Both the position numbers and the translations under genes were made by a program. This document shows positions 24,525-33,983 of a stretch of 64,000 nucleotides of DNA, in pieces. Origin of the DNA: Desulfovermiculus halophilus DSM 18834 (GTDB taxonomy: Bacteria; Desulfobacterota; Desulfovibrionia; Desulfovibrionales; Desulfothermaceae); assembly GCF_000620765.1 (NCBI RefSeq), contig NZ_JIAK01000010.1, forward strand, positions 1 to 64,000, read 5' to 3'. Under the pieces are notes generated by a model that had not been told where the DNA came from, searched no databases, and saw nothing but the letters and a program-made list of their open reading frames with translations. Each line of letters opens with the position of its first letter. Position 1 is the first letter of the stretch.

Positions 24525-26327
24525 ATGACAAACAAATTTGTTTTTCATGATCGAATTTCATGCGACGTTCTGGTTGCTGGGGCCGGCGGTGCTGGTCTGC
24601 GCTGTGTCGCGGAAATACTGGAGAAACGCCCGGATGCCAATATTGTTGTTGTCACAAAGGTGCCTCATCCCCAAAAGTCACATACAGGAACTGCTCAGGG
24701 CGGTCTAGCTGCTGTTGATCCCAGCGACCACACAGATTCTCCGCTGTATCACATGTTTGATACCTGGAAAGGTTCGGACTGTACTGCTGACCAAGACGTG
24801 GTCAAGCAGATTGTTGAGTCGGCCTGGGATGAAATCTTGTGGCTTGAGCGGCGGGGGATGTTTTATACCAGAAATGAAGAAGGCAAGCTGGCCAAGAGGA
24901 CTTTTGGCGGGCATACCATTCGTTTTGGCGAGAGCTCCGCTTTCCGGGCGGTTTTCGAATCCGATCGGACAGGGAAGGGGATTTTGGACACCATGTGGGG
25001 AGAGGCGGTGAAGCAAGGTGTGGAGTTCTATAACCAGCATCTGCTGACCGAGCTGGTGTTTGACAAAGGAGTTTGCACTGGAGCTGTCCTCTTTAATCAA
25101 AAAGATGGGCGTTTCTTGTATGTAGGAGCAAAGGCCACGGTTTTGTCCACAGGCGGGAGCGGGCAGGTGTTTCGGGTGACCACAAACTGCCGGCATAATA
25201 CAGGTGATGGTCTTGGCGTGGTATTGCAGCACGGGCTTCCGGTGATGGACCCGGAAGCTGTTCAGTTCCACCCTACTGGGGTTGTGGGACCGGGGATACT
25301 GGCCAGCGAAGCCTTGCGCGGAGAAGGAGGGATCCTTCGGAACAAGGATCTGGAACCATATATGGAGAGGTATGCGCCCAAAATGAAGGATCTGGCTCCG
25401 CGGGATGTGGTATCCCGGGCCAATGAAATGGAAATTCGCGAAGGGCGCGGCATCCTCAATCCTGATCATAATATCGAACATGTGTGGATAGACCTGCGCC
25501 ATCTCTCGGATTACGTCCATGACGTCAAGCTAAAGGAAATTTCCACCTTCTTTCAAAAGTTTGTCAATATAGATCCCAAAACACAGCTGGCTCCAGTTCG
25601 GCCAAGCAATCACTACCACATGGGGGGTATCCCTACTACTTTGCACGGCGAGGTGCAGGATTCTGCGCTTAATACCATCCCTGGGCTCTACGCAATCGGC
25701 GAATGTGCCTGTGCAAGCTTTCACGGGTTTAACCGCCTGGCAACCAACTCGATCCTGGAGCTCATTACCATGGGCAGGATCGTAGGCAACAAGGTTTTGG
25801 AAAATCTGAAAGGAGCGACTCGGAGGCCAGAACCGTCTGCCGAAGCTGGAGAGCATACATTTACCAAGTTTTCGAGCTACTTAAGTGCCAAGGGGTCGCA
25901 TAATGTGGACAAGCTAAAATCCAATATGCGCAACATAATGAGCGATAAGGTTGGAGTTTTTCGCAATGAAAAGGATCTATCCAGTGCACTAGATACCCTG
26001 CGTGAGCTTCAGGAGGATGCGCGGGCGATCCATATGGAATGCACATCCTTGATCTACAATCAGGAGCTTGTCCAACGTTGGGAGCTTGATAATCTGCTGG
26101 CGGTATCCTTGGTCATAACCCAGTCTGCTCTCGAACGGAGAGAGTCCAGAGGCGCGCATACCCGTGAAGATTACCCGGAAAGGGATGATGCTTTCAACTA
26201 TCATACCTTGGCCCGGATCTCCGAGCCCGGAGCAGTTGAGCTGTCCAAGCGATCGATCAACATGGATATATATGAATCCGGCGGGGAGTATGCGGAGAAG
26301 TTCGGTTTTATTGCCCGAAAATACTAA
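24525..26327 (+). CDS. sdhA: Succinate dehydrogenase/fumarate reductase flavoprotein subunit
   Basis: A 600-residue FAD protein. The dinucleotide fold VLVAGAGGAGLRCVAE, the covalent-flavin-region HTGTAQGGLAAV, active-site KRTFGGHTIRFGE, VQFHPTG, and RPSNHYHMGGIPTT with the catalytic Arg are all present. Length matches SdhA/FrdA. Sequence does not show the physiological direction or whether succinate or a substituted succinate is used. AAGGATTGGGT precedes the ATG at 24525. It lies in an anchor-flavoprotein-iron-sulfur gene order. Confidence 0.92.
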   Translation: MTNKFVFHDRISCDVLVAGAGGAGLRCVAEILEKRPDANIVVVTKVPHPQKSHTGTAQGGLAAVDPSDHTDSPLYHMFDTWKGSDCTADQDVVKQIVESAWDEILWLERRGMFYTRNEEGKLAKRTFGGHTIRFGESSAFRAVFESDRTGKGILDTMWGEAVKQGVEFYNQHLLTELVFDKGVCTGAVLFNQKDGRFLYVGAKATVLSTGGSGQVFRVTTNCRHNTGDGLGVVLQHGLPVMDPEAVQFHPTGVVGPGILASEALRGEGGILRNKDLEPYMERYAPKMKDLAPRDVVSRANEMEIREGRGILNPDHNIEHVWIDLRHLSDYVHDVKLKEISTFFQKFVNIDPKTQLAPVRPSNHYHMGGIPTTLHGEVQDSALNTIPGLYAIGECACASFHGFNRLATNSILELITMGRIVGNKVLENLKGATRRPEPSAEAGEHTFTKFSSYLSAKGSHNVDKLKSNMRNIMSDKVGVFRNEKDLSSALDTLRELQEDARAIHMECTSLIYNQELVQRWELDNLLAVSLVITQSALERRESRGAHTREDYPERDDAFNYHTLARISEPGAVELSKRSINMDIYESGGEYAEKFGFIARKY

Positions 26328-26353
26328 AAAGTTGGATATCGAGGAGACGTGAA

Positions 26354-27088
26354 ATGGGGCTTGTGGATATAACTTTGAATATACGCCGCTATGATCCGGA
26401 TCACGACCGGACCTGGTGGCAAGAGTACGCTGTCACAGTCGGTGAGATAATGCGCTTTGTCGATGTGTTGCGGACGATAAACAGTGAGCTTGATCCCTCC
26501 TTGGCTTGGAGCTCCTCCTGTGAGCACGGGCAATGCGGGACCTGCTCGATTTTGGTCAACAAGTCTCCGGTACTGGCCTGCGAGCTCCTTGTCCAGCGGG
26601 CTATCGAAAGGTTCGAGACCACTCATTTTCAAGTCGAGCCTTTGTCAATTGCCCCAGTCCTTCGGGATTTAGTTATAGATATTGAGCAGGCCTATTCTCG
26701 AGTGCACGAGGCCAAGCCGTATCTTATTGATCCGGCACCATTGCGCGAAGATGAGTCCTACAGCACGCTCTTCCCCCGGAGCCTGGAGGCATTTCTTGAT
26801 GCCACCCGGTGCATAAACTGTTTTTGCTGCGCCCAGGCCTGCCTTAGCAGCCATCACAGCTTTATCGGCCCCAATGCAGCAATGGCCAGTGTGGTGCGGC
26901 TCATGGATCCTCGGGAGACAGCACGTGAGGAACGGCTTAAGCTGCTATACAGCGATCGAGGCATTTACAGATGCCACACCTCTCGTGCCTGCTCCTTTGT
27001 CTGTCCCAAAGAGATTGATGTGGCCCACTTTCTGGCCCTGGCCAAGCAGGGAAGCTTTGACCAGGACAAAAATTCGAAGAAAGGATAG
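26354..27088 (+). CDS. sdhB: Succinate dehydrogenase/fumarate reductase iron-sulfur subunit
   Basis: A 244-residue iron-sulfur subunit. The N-terminal [2Fe-2S] motif SSCEHGQCGTCSILVN with a later Cys (VLACEL), and C-terminal clusters CINCFCCAQAC and SRACSFVCPKEID, are in the usual order. AGGAGA lies before the ATG. It follows the flavoprotein by 26 bases and is followed by the first MmgE/PrpD gene after three bases. Confidence 0.92.
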   Translation: MGLVDITLNIRRYDPDHDRTWWQEYAVTVGEIMRFVDVLRTINSELDPSLAWSSSCEHGQCGTCSILVNKSPVLACELLVQRAIERFETTHFQVEPLSIAPVLRDLVIDIEQAYSRVHEAKPYLIDPAPLREDESYSTLFPRSLEAFLDATRCINCFCCAQACLSSHHSFIGPNAAMASVVRLMDPRETAREERLKLLYSDRGIYRCHTSRACSFVCPKEIDVAHFLALAKQGSFDQDKNSKKG

Positions 27089-27091
27089 AAC

Positions 27092-28426
27092 ATGGCTGAG
27101 CTCACCAAAAACATCGGCAAGTTTATTGCTGGAACCCGGGCCGAGGATATCCCGGCTGAGCACATGGAAAAGGCAAAGACATGCATTTTGGACTGCCTGG
27201 GAAGTGCCTTGGGAGGCATAAATGATCCGGCCAGCAAGCATATCGTCAACTATGTCCGCAAGTACGGCGGGAAGAGCTCGTCTTCAATCTGGGGGGCGTC
27301 CTATGCCGCTGATCCGGCCAGCGCGGCTCTGGCCAACGGAGTCATCGCTCATGCCCTTGATTTTGACGATTATCATGAGGAAACGGTTATTCATGCCACC
27401 TCGGTCTGTCTGCCGGCACTTTTGGCTGTGGCCGAGCAGAGACGATTAAGCGGGAATGATTTGCTCGCCGCTTTGGTTGTGGCCATTGATGTTGCCGTTC
27501 GTCTAGGGAAGGCCTTTGGCAGCTACCACTATGAGCTGGGCTGGCATTCGTCATCCACTGCCGGAAGATTCGGTGCTGTGGCCGGGATATGCAATCTGCT
27601 CAAGCTCAGGGAGGAAGAAGTTATCAACGCCTTGGGCATATGCGGTACTCAAGCTGGAGGTGTGCGCCAAGTCTTCGGAACAATGTCCAAGCCGTTAAAT
27701 GTCGGCAAGGCGGCTATGGATGGGGTGCTTTCTGTTTTTCTGGCTGAGGACGGATTTACCAGCTCAAGGCATATCATCGAGGGAGAGCTAGGCATGCTCA
27801 CGGTGTTCACCGAGCACGCCCATGAGGATGAAATCCTTCGCGGTCTTGGATCCTTGTGGTATATTGATCAAATAAGCCTCAAGCCGTATCCAACCTGCGC
27901 CTGAACCCATTCAGCGATAGGTCTCCTGGAGGAGATCCATGCAGAAAGGACCCCAAATCTTGATCAGGTCACCAAGATCTATATCGAGACAGGTCCAGTT
28001 GCATTTAGCTCGGCAGGGATACAAAAGCCTGAGCTCGGAGTTGAGGGGAAGTTTAGCCTGTGGTTTTTGGCCGCCTTGGCCCTTGCTGAAGGCAAGGTGT
28101 CTCTGGATAAGTTTACGGATCAAAAGGTACAAGATCCTGGCCTGCAAAAGCTTTTGTCTAAGGTGGATGCGCATCTGGTTCGAGAGCGGAAGTTCGGGGC
28201 ATTGGTGCAAGTGCATCTTGCAGACGGGCAAAAGATTGAGAAGAGCCGGGAGCATCCCAAGGGCAGCCCGGAGAACCCCTTGAGCTTTGAGGAAATCGAG
28301 GACAAGTTCAGCAGCACGGCAGCCCCGCATCTGAGCGAGAAGCGAGCCCAAGGGCTGATTGAACAGGTGCGTGGCCTGGACCAGATCATGGATGCATCGG
28401 CATTGGCCCGCAGCTTGAGCAGTTAA
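27092..28426 (+). CDS. MmgE/PrpD-family protein 1, with in-frame UGA at codon 271
   Basis: A 445-codon frame of the MmgE/PrpD family (2-methylcitrate dehydratase, cis-aconitate decarboxylase and iminodisuccinate epimerase relatives). Family motifs include ALANGVIAHALDFDDYHEE near residue 85 and SLKPYPTC near residue 265. A single TGA at 27902-27904 falls right after KPYPTCA, and the same frame continues without further stops as THSAIGLLEEIH to the natural family end (EGKFSLWFLAALAL, then SLSS at 28426). Total length fits the family. The TGA is either a recent nonsense mutation or recoded; a hairpin at 27920-27938 is compatible with a bacterial SECIS. AAGGA precedes the ATG. Confidence 0.85.
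27920..27938 (+). promoter_or_regulatory. Hairpin downstream of in-frame UGA (SECIS-like candidate)
   Basis: GGTCTCC pairs with GGAGATCC with one bulged T, loop TGGA. The loop starts 22 bases after the UGA and has G in its second position, meeting the published loose criteria for bacterial SECIS elements. Such hairpins also occur by chance. Confidence 0.3.
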
Positions 28427-28471
28427 CCAAGACTGTGCCCTTTGAAGGGCCACTTTCTGAAGGAGCCGCGT

Positions 28472-29866
28472 ATGGGGACGACACGCACGCTTGCCCAACT
28501 GTGTACCGAAATCGATTTCAGCGGCTTGAGCCACGAGGTTGTCGATCGGGTAGCCTATCTCTGCGTAGACTTTTTTGGTGTTGCAATCAGGGGAGCGGCA
28601 ACTGAGTCCGCTCGTTGTGTGCAGCGAGCCATGGCCGAGGTCTATGATTCGAGCCCAAAAGATATGCCGGTTGTGGGCACGGATATGCAGTTAAACCCAT
28701 CGGCTGCTGCTCTGACCGTGGGCACGGCCGCTCACTCACTTGAACTGGATGATGTTGTCAATGAAGCCTCCCTTCATCCTGGGGTGGCGGTTTTCCCCGC
28801 GGCCTTGTGCGCAGCGTGGATGGCCAAAAAGGATGGACAGGATCTGACTGCGGCAGTCGTGGCCGGATATGAGGTCATGGTTCGCCTGGGGAAGGCTGTG
28901 GATCCCAAGGCCCACTACAGTCAAGGCTTTCACCCAACCGGGACCTGCGGCACTTTTGGAGCGGCTGTGGCCGCAGCCAAGGTTATGGGTTTGGATAGCG
29001 AGGGGATAACGAATGCCTTGGGGATTGCCGGAAGTCAAGCCGCCGGATCAATGGAGTTTCTGGCTGCCGGGGCCTATACCAAGAGGTTGCATGCCGGGTG
29101 GGCAGCCATGAGCGGGCTCAATGCTGCCCTGTTGGCCAAGCAGGGATTTACCGGACCGGACACTATTCTTGAGGGTCGGCATGGGTTTCTGCATGCCTAT
29201 ACTACCAGCCCGGTTCCGGAATATCTTCTGAAGGATTGGGGGATGAGGTTTGAAGTACTCAACACAAGCATCAAGCCCCACGCCTGTTGCCGATACAAGC
29301 AGTCGGCCATAGATGGCATATTATACTTGAAGCAAAAGCACAGCTTGGCACCTGAAGATATAGAGGAAATGCGGATCGGGATCCTGGAGGCTGGTTTTTC
29401 TCTGGTTGCAGATCCTTTGGAAACGAAACAAGACCCACACAGCATTGTCGATGCCCAGTTCAGCATGCCTTTTGGTGCGGCCGTAGCCATTGTCAAGGGC
29501 CGGGCCTCACTTTCTGAGTATACCGAAAAGAACTTGCAGGACACGCAGGTCAAGGAGCTGATGACCAAGGTGCACTGTGTGCGGGACAAGGCATTAGAAG
29601 CAGATTTTCCCAGGAAATGGCCGGCCTCAGTCGTTATCAGGACAAAGGACGGGCAGGAGCTAACGACGTGGGTCGACACTCCTAAAGGGGATCCGGACAA
29701 TCCTCTGAGCTGGGACGAGCTTATTTCCAAGTTCAATGAGTTGAGTGCAGATTATTACGCAGAGGAGGACAAGGCCGGAAAGGTGTCTCGTCTGCAGGGG
29801 CTTAGCGATGAGCAGCCGGACATTGATCATCTGCTTAAGATTTTGAGCCATAGGAGCTCTCCATGA
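28472..29866 (+). CDS. MmgE/PrpD-family protein 2
   Basis: A 464-residue full-length MmgE/PrpD protein, paralogous to the one upstream. It has AAHSLELDDVVNEASLHPG (active-site-loop counterpart), GFHPTGTCGTFGAAVAA and IKPHACCRYKQSAIDG. The Tyr in CCRY aligns with the UGA of the upstream gene. AAGGAG precedes the start at 28472 (MGTTRTLAQL); an open frame from 28442 lacks a ribosome site. Its stop overlaps the next gene by ATGA. Reaction unknown; hydratase/dehydratase, decarboxylase or epimerase activities occur in the family. Confidence 0.88.
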   Translation: MGTTRTLAQLCTEIDFSGLSHEVVDRVAYLCVDFFGVAIRGAATESARCVQRAMAEVYDSSPKDMPVVGTDMQLNPSAAALTVGTAAHSLELDDVVNEASLHPGVAVFPAALCAAWMAKKDGQDLTAAVVAGYEVMVRLGKAVDPKAHYSQGFHPTGTCGTFGAAVAAAKVMGLDSEGITNALGIAGSQAAGSMEFLAAGAYTKRLHAGWAAMSGLNAALLAKQGFTGPDTILEGRHGFLHAYTTSPVPEYLLKDWGMRFEVLNTSIKPHACCRYKQSAIDGILYLKQKHSLAPEDIEEMRIGILEAGFSLVADPLETKQDPHSIVDAQFSMPFGAAVAIVKGRASLSEYTEKNLQDTQVKELMTKVHCVRDKALEADFPRKWPASVVIRTKDGQELTTWVDTPKGDPDNPLSWDELISKFNELSADYYAEEDKAGKVSRLQGLSDEQPDIDHLLKILSHRSSP

Positions 29867-30744
29867 ACGCAGGAGCAGCAGAGCAGGCAAGCTGGGTACG
29901 GGGTATGATACAGGAGGTTATTGCCACGTCCCCCTTGAATACACTGGGAAATGCGGCCATGGGACCAGCCTGGGACGAAGCCCTGGTCGGCTTCGCTTCT
30001 GGGGCCGATCCCATATGGGGCCAATACAAGGAGTACGTGGGGGCTTTTCACTGGACCCCATGGGAAGTGTTTAGCCAACACTATCCACACGAGCTAGCCG
30101 CTCCAGAGGAGCTGACTGTCATTTCCTGGATCTTGCCCCAGAGGCCTTCTGTACGCTCGGCGAATGCAAGGGCTCGAAAATATCCATCGCCTGAATGGGC
30201 CAGGAACAGGATATACGGAGAGCTGTTCAATGAAGCCCTCCGTCGGCATGTGGCTGATCGGCTTCAAAGATCTGGCTGTGCAGCTATCCCTCCAACACTG
30301 TCTCCAAGCTGGACCAGGGTTGTCTCTGAACGCTTTTCATATGCGTCATCGTGGTCTGAACGACATGCTGCCCACGCCTGCGGATTGGGCACTTTTGGGC
30401 TCAGCGACGGCCTGATCACCCCGAAGGGCAAGGCCGTACGAGTGGGGTCAGTGGTAGCCAAGACAGTTATATCCCCAACACCCAGACCATATTCAACCCA
30501 CCAGGCCTATTGCTTGTTTTATGCGCAGGGCACCTGCGGCAAATGCATTGACCGCTGTCCGGCCCGGGCTATTACTGAGGCCGGCCATGACAAGGTGAAG
30601 TGCCGTCAGCATTTGCTTCAAAGCAAGGAGTATGTTCAGGAAAGGTACGGATTTGAAGGCTATGGCTGTGGATTATGCCAAACTGGTGTTCCCTGTGAAT
30701 CGAACATTCCGGTCGGAATACAATCTGATCCCGGCGAGAAATGA
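29863..30744 (+). CDS. QueG-like 4Fe-4S double-cluster protein
   Basis: A 293-residue protein resembling the epoxyqueuosine reductase/reductive dehalogenase-like family. HAAHACGLGTFGLSDGLITPKG with following VRVGSVV is the family core, then CGKCIDRCPARAI and a second cysteine group CGLCQTGVPCESNIP with unusual spacing. The N-terminal half is divergent from true QueG. Translational coupling to the MmgE/PrpD gene through ATGA suggests a catabolic redox role rather than tRNA modification. Whether it binds a corrinoid cannot be seen. No signal peptide. Confidence 0.75.
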   Translation: MNAGAAEQASWVRGMIQEVIATSPLNTLGNAAMGPAWDEALVGFASGADPIWGQYKEYVGAFHWTPWEVFSQHYPHELAAPEELTVISWILPQRPSVRSANARARKYPSPEWARNRIYGELFNEALRRHVADRLQRSGCAAIPPTLSPSWTRVVSERFSYASSWSERHAAHACGLGTFGLSDGLITPKGKAVRVGSVVAKTVISPTPRPYSTHQAYCLFYAQGTCGKCIDRCPARAITEAGHDKVKCRQHLLQSKEYVQERYGFEGYGCGLCQTGVPCESNIPVGIQSDPGEK

Positions 30745-30796
30745 GAGTTTGTAGCAAAAAATCGCGTGGTTTTTCTCTCTTGAAGAAAGACGAGAT

Positions 30797-31092
30797 AGAT
30801 GCGCCTTCAAAAAATATGTTTTTGCAGGCAGTGCTGAGTGTTAAATTGAAGGCTTTAAGTAAAATCAAAGAGTTGCAAATTTTAATCTGTGCGTTGCCCC
30901 CATGCCTTCGACTTTTTGCAGTTGAGTCGAGATAGAGGAAAAGGCATTGGACGGTATTATAGATGCGCCTGCAAAAAATATGTTTTTGCAGGCAGTGTTA
31001 AGTTTTAAGTTGGAAGTTTTAAGTGAAATCAAGTAGTTGTAAATTTTAATTTGTGCGTTTAACCCCAGTCTTCGACTTTTTGCAGTTGAGTC
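30797..31092 (+). repeat. Direct duplication of a 132-bp leader segment (period 164 bp)
   Basis: Segments 30797-30928 and 30961-31092 are near copies: AGATGCGCC, a palindrome with TTTTTGCAGGCAGTG, and the end CTTCGACTTTTTGCAGTTGAGTC. In copy 2 the palindrome is perfect, CCTGCAAAAA/TTTTTGCAGG around ATATG; copy 1 has one change. The whole 365-base gap upstream of the dehydrogenase gene consists mainly of this duplication, and no gene is seen in it. Confidence 0.85.
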
Positions 31093-31362
31093 ATTATAAG
31101 GAGTCAACCATGAAAATTGGATTTGTCGGGCTGGGCAAGATGGGTTTGCCTATGGCCAAGAGACTGCTCGCCGCAGGCTATGACCTTATAGTATATGATA
31201 CCAATGCAGAGCCTATTGCAAAAATGCAAAAGCACAAGGCCGAGGTTGCAGATTCATTGGATAGCTTGGCTCAAAGTGCAACGCATATAATTTTAATGCT
31301 TCCCAATAGTCAAGTAGTGCAAAGCGTGATAAAAGATAGTTATGGACTCCTTTGTTCTCTAA

Positions 31363-33325
31363 CTCGACTTTCACCCTTTAGGGGGTGTTTTAGCGCCAAA
31401 AGTCAATAATAATATATGGTTATTGGCTCAATTCCTGTAGGACCCCATTTTCTATTTTGTAGCCAAAAGCTCGCAATATCGCTGTCTGTTCCTCATTCGG
31501 TTCTTCGATCACGCGAGATGGCTTTCTTTTCCCATTTGGCCAGCAGAGACAGCTTGAGAGATTACGCATGGCCTGCATCGTGCTGTCGGCTGATAACGTC
31601 ACCCCTGCTCGATTCAGCCAAAGGGTCATCAACCTCAGATAAGTCAATGCAATCATGCAAGAAAAGATATGGCAGCGGATCTTTGAGTCCGTCCAGTGCC
31701 AAATAGGTCGAAGATTTGCGAACTCTCCAGCTTTTGTCTGGCGAAAGGAGTGCTCGACCTGATACCGGTCAAGGCTGGCCCGAACAATATCGTCAGTGGA
31801 CCAGTCATGGTGCGTAGTGATGATAATGTTTTTGCCAAACCTGGCGATATACTTGCTGATCCGGTAATGATTCTTCCGAAAATACATCTGAAGGCGCTGG
31901 TTCGAGACCTTGAAATCGATGTCGTAGAGGTCTTTTGGGAGATAAAGTGATTCGCAAAGGTCTTTGTAGCGCTGCTGAACTTGATGCTGCGTGGACCACT
32001 GCTTCTTCCCGGCCCTGACCTTGGACCTGATTTCAAAGAGGCCGTCCTGGAGGCGCCCCAATTTTCTCTCGAAGCTGTATCTCTGTTTGGCCGCTGTGCG
32101 AGGATTGTAGGTGACCACGACAGTGCGAGGTCGGCCCCAGTACTGGCCGCTTGTCCTCCAGGCCACCATCTGATCGTCTTCACATCCTTTTTCAACGAGC
32201 TCTCTGTTCTTTGGCGTGTCCACCGGGCTGAAAAAGCTGAGATCCTTGCGCGCCAAATCTTCCGCAAAGGCTGGGGAATAGGTGGTGATGAAATCAACGC
32301 CCTCTTGCTGGTCGATGGCCTCCATATTGGCCTCGGAGTTCATGCCTTTGTCTATGACCACGGTGAGGTCCCGTTTTTCCTGGTTCAGGGCATCAAGCGA
32401 GGTAAAGATCTCCTGCAAAAGCCTGTTGAAGAGCCTTGAGTCGTGGCAGTTGCCCTCGAACTCGCGGTAAAACAAAGGGATCTGGGCAGTTCGAGAGACC
32501 AGAAGAGCGAGCCCGATTTGTCTGAGCCAGTGCTTGCCATCCTTGTTTTTGCCGCGGACAGCGAGTTCAGACGGTGTTTTGCTATCCATGTAATGGAAGT
32601 AGTTGGTGGTATCAAATAAAAAACAGCCTGAATCAAGAGGTTCCACCTTGTTGACCTTGCTGAAGAAAATCCTGGAGATCTTTTCAATCGCTTGCTGATC
32701 GACTCGGTCCCATTTCTTCCAGTACCGCTGCGAGGTCAGGGCAGTAGTCTCAGCAGGCCGGATCTGATGAACAGCAAAGTTTTCATACCACTTGGCCAGG
32801 CCCAGCTTTGACCGAGGCTCGATCATCCGGTTGAAAGCGGCATAGAGAAAATATTCGCCCAATGTGGGACCTTTCTCTCTGGGGTCAGGTGGAATGACCG
32901 AGTCAATGATATCGACAACACCAATATGTTTTTCGATAAGATGGGCCAGGAAAAGCGACCCAAACTCCTGGACCTTGATCTTGCCCAGACCAGCTTGTTG
33001 CTGACCAAGGGCCATCTCCATGATTTTTTCAACGGTGCCTAAGTATATTTGGTTGACGACCTTGGGCTTGCCGTTGATTCGAGCGGTTTCTCGAATGTAA
33101 TAGTAGGTTCTTCCTTTTTTGATCTTCTTGTACACATGGGCCATAGCCCAAATCTAACCGTAGGGTTCTACAAAGTCAAGAATAATTTTTCTATTTCGCC
33201 TCAATTGGCGGATTAAACCAATCTTTATGGCATCATGAAGTAGGGTTCTACGCTTATTTCGTATTCAAGACATTGAAATTAAAGGCAAAATCACCGGAAG
33301 TAACCCGCGACCGTTGAAAGTCAAG
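31363..33325 (-). mobile_element. IS1634-family insertion sequence (1963 bp)
   Basis: Ends CTCGACTTTCA (31363) and TGAAAGTCAAG (33325) are near-perfect terminal inverted repeats. The flanking TCTAA at 31358-31362 and 33326-33330 is the target duplication. One transposase gene lies inside on the minus strand. TAGGGTTCTAC occurs twice near the right end (33162 and 33241 area). Confidence 0.92.
31420..33144 (-). CDS. IS1634-family DDE transposase
   Basis: A 574-residue transposase. The opening HVYKKIKKGRTYYYIRETAR and the catalytic carboxylates in LFDTTNYFHYMDS, TVVIDKGMNSEANM and YQVEHSFRQTKAGEF match the IS1634 subgroup of IS4-like enzymes. The frame is intact, so the copy may be active. It is read against the surrounding operon. 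Confidence 0.93.
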   Translation of the reverse strand: MAHVYKKIKKGRTYYYIRETARINGKPKVVNQIYLGTVEKIMEMALGQQQAGLGKIKVQEFGSLFLAHLIEKHIGVVDIIDSVIPPDPREKGPTLGEYFLYAAFNRMIEPRSKLGLAKWYENFAVHQIRPAETTALTSQRYWKKWDRVDQQAIEKISRIFFSKVNKVEPLDSGCFLFDTTNYFHYMDSKTPSELAVRGKNKDGKHWLRQIGLALLVSRTAQIPLFYREFEGNCHDSRLFNRLLQEIFTSLDALNQEKRDLTVVIDKGMNSEANMEAIDQQEGVDFITTYSPAFAEDLARKDLSFFSPVDTPKNRELVEKGCEDDQMVAWRTSGQYWGRPRTVVVTYNPRTAAKQRYSFERKLGRLQDGLFEIRSKVRAGKKQWSTQHQVQQRYKDLCESLYLPKDLYDIDFKVSNQRLQMYFRKNHYRISKYIARFGKNIIITTHHDWSTDDIVRASLDRYQVEHSFRQTKAGEFANLRPIWHWTDSKIRCHIFSCMIALTYLRLMTLWLNRAGVTLSADSTMQAMRNLSSCLCWPNGKRKPSRVIEEPNEEQTAILRAFGYKIENGVLQELSQ

Positions 33326-33983
33326 TCTAAAAGCCGGATCGGTGATTGTGGACATGTCCACCTCCAACCCGCTGTCTACAAGGACCTTGGCTCCAGAAGT
33401 TGAGCAGAGGGGTGCGGCTATGGTTGATGCTCCAGTAAGCGGAGGTGTGGCCAAGGCTGAGGAAGGTACTCTGACCATAATGGTCGGAGGAGAAGAGAGC
33501 ACATATGCCCAGGTTCTCCCTATGCTGAAAACCATGGGTACGAATATCGTTCATGTAGGGCCATTGGGGAGTGGCCACAGCATCAAGGTGTTGAATAATT
33601 TGCTTTCGGCAACCCATTTTCTGGCTACCGTGGAAATCCTGTCAGCTGGAATGGCCTTGGACATTAAGCCGGACAAAATGTTGGAGGTGATCAACACAAG
33701 TACGGGGCGCAACTTGTCAAGCGAGTACAAGATGCCAAGCTTTGTCTTGAATAGAAAGTTTGATTCCAAGTTTTCCATGGACTTGATGTGTAAGGACGTG
33801 TCCATTGCTGTAGAGCTGGTACACGAACTGCGCTCTCCTGCCTTTCTGCCTGGTATTGTGTCCCAGATCTGGAATCTGGCCAATGCAAAAGGGGCCAGGG
33901 CCTATGATCACACGGAACTCGTGAAGTTGTATGAAGATTGGACCGGACAGCAAATGGTGAAAGACGATACGTAGGAGGGGCTG

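Larger units (their letters stand above)
31110..33974 (+). pseudogene. 3-hydroxyisobutyrate dehydrogenase-family gene split by an IS element
   Basis: The N-terminal part (31110-31362) has the Rossmann motif MKIGFVGLGKMGLPMAKRLL and ends at GLLCSL. The C-terminal part (33331-33974) continues KAGSVIVDMSTSNP, DAPVSGGVAKAEEGTL and the catalytic-Lys region GSGHSIKVLNNLL. Removing the IS and one TCTAA restores a single frame of 298 residues, the normal family length (3-hydroxyisobutyrate, tartronate semialdehyde and related beta-hydroxyacid dehydrogenases). AAGGAG precedes the ATG. The gene is almost certainly inactive in this strain. Its substrate would probably be a product of the local pathway. 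Confidence 0.92.

Noticed and set aside
30741-30935. Small open frame upstream of the dehydrogenase gene
   Set aside because: It falls in the duplicated leader, is AT-rich, and the second copy of the duplication does not preserve the frame.
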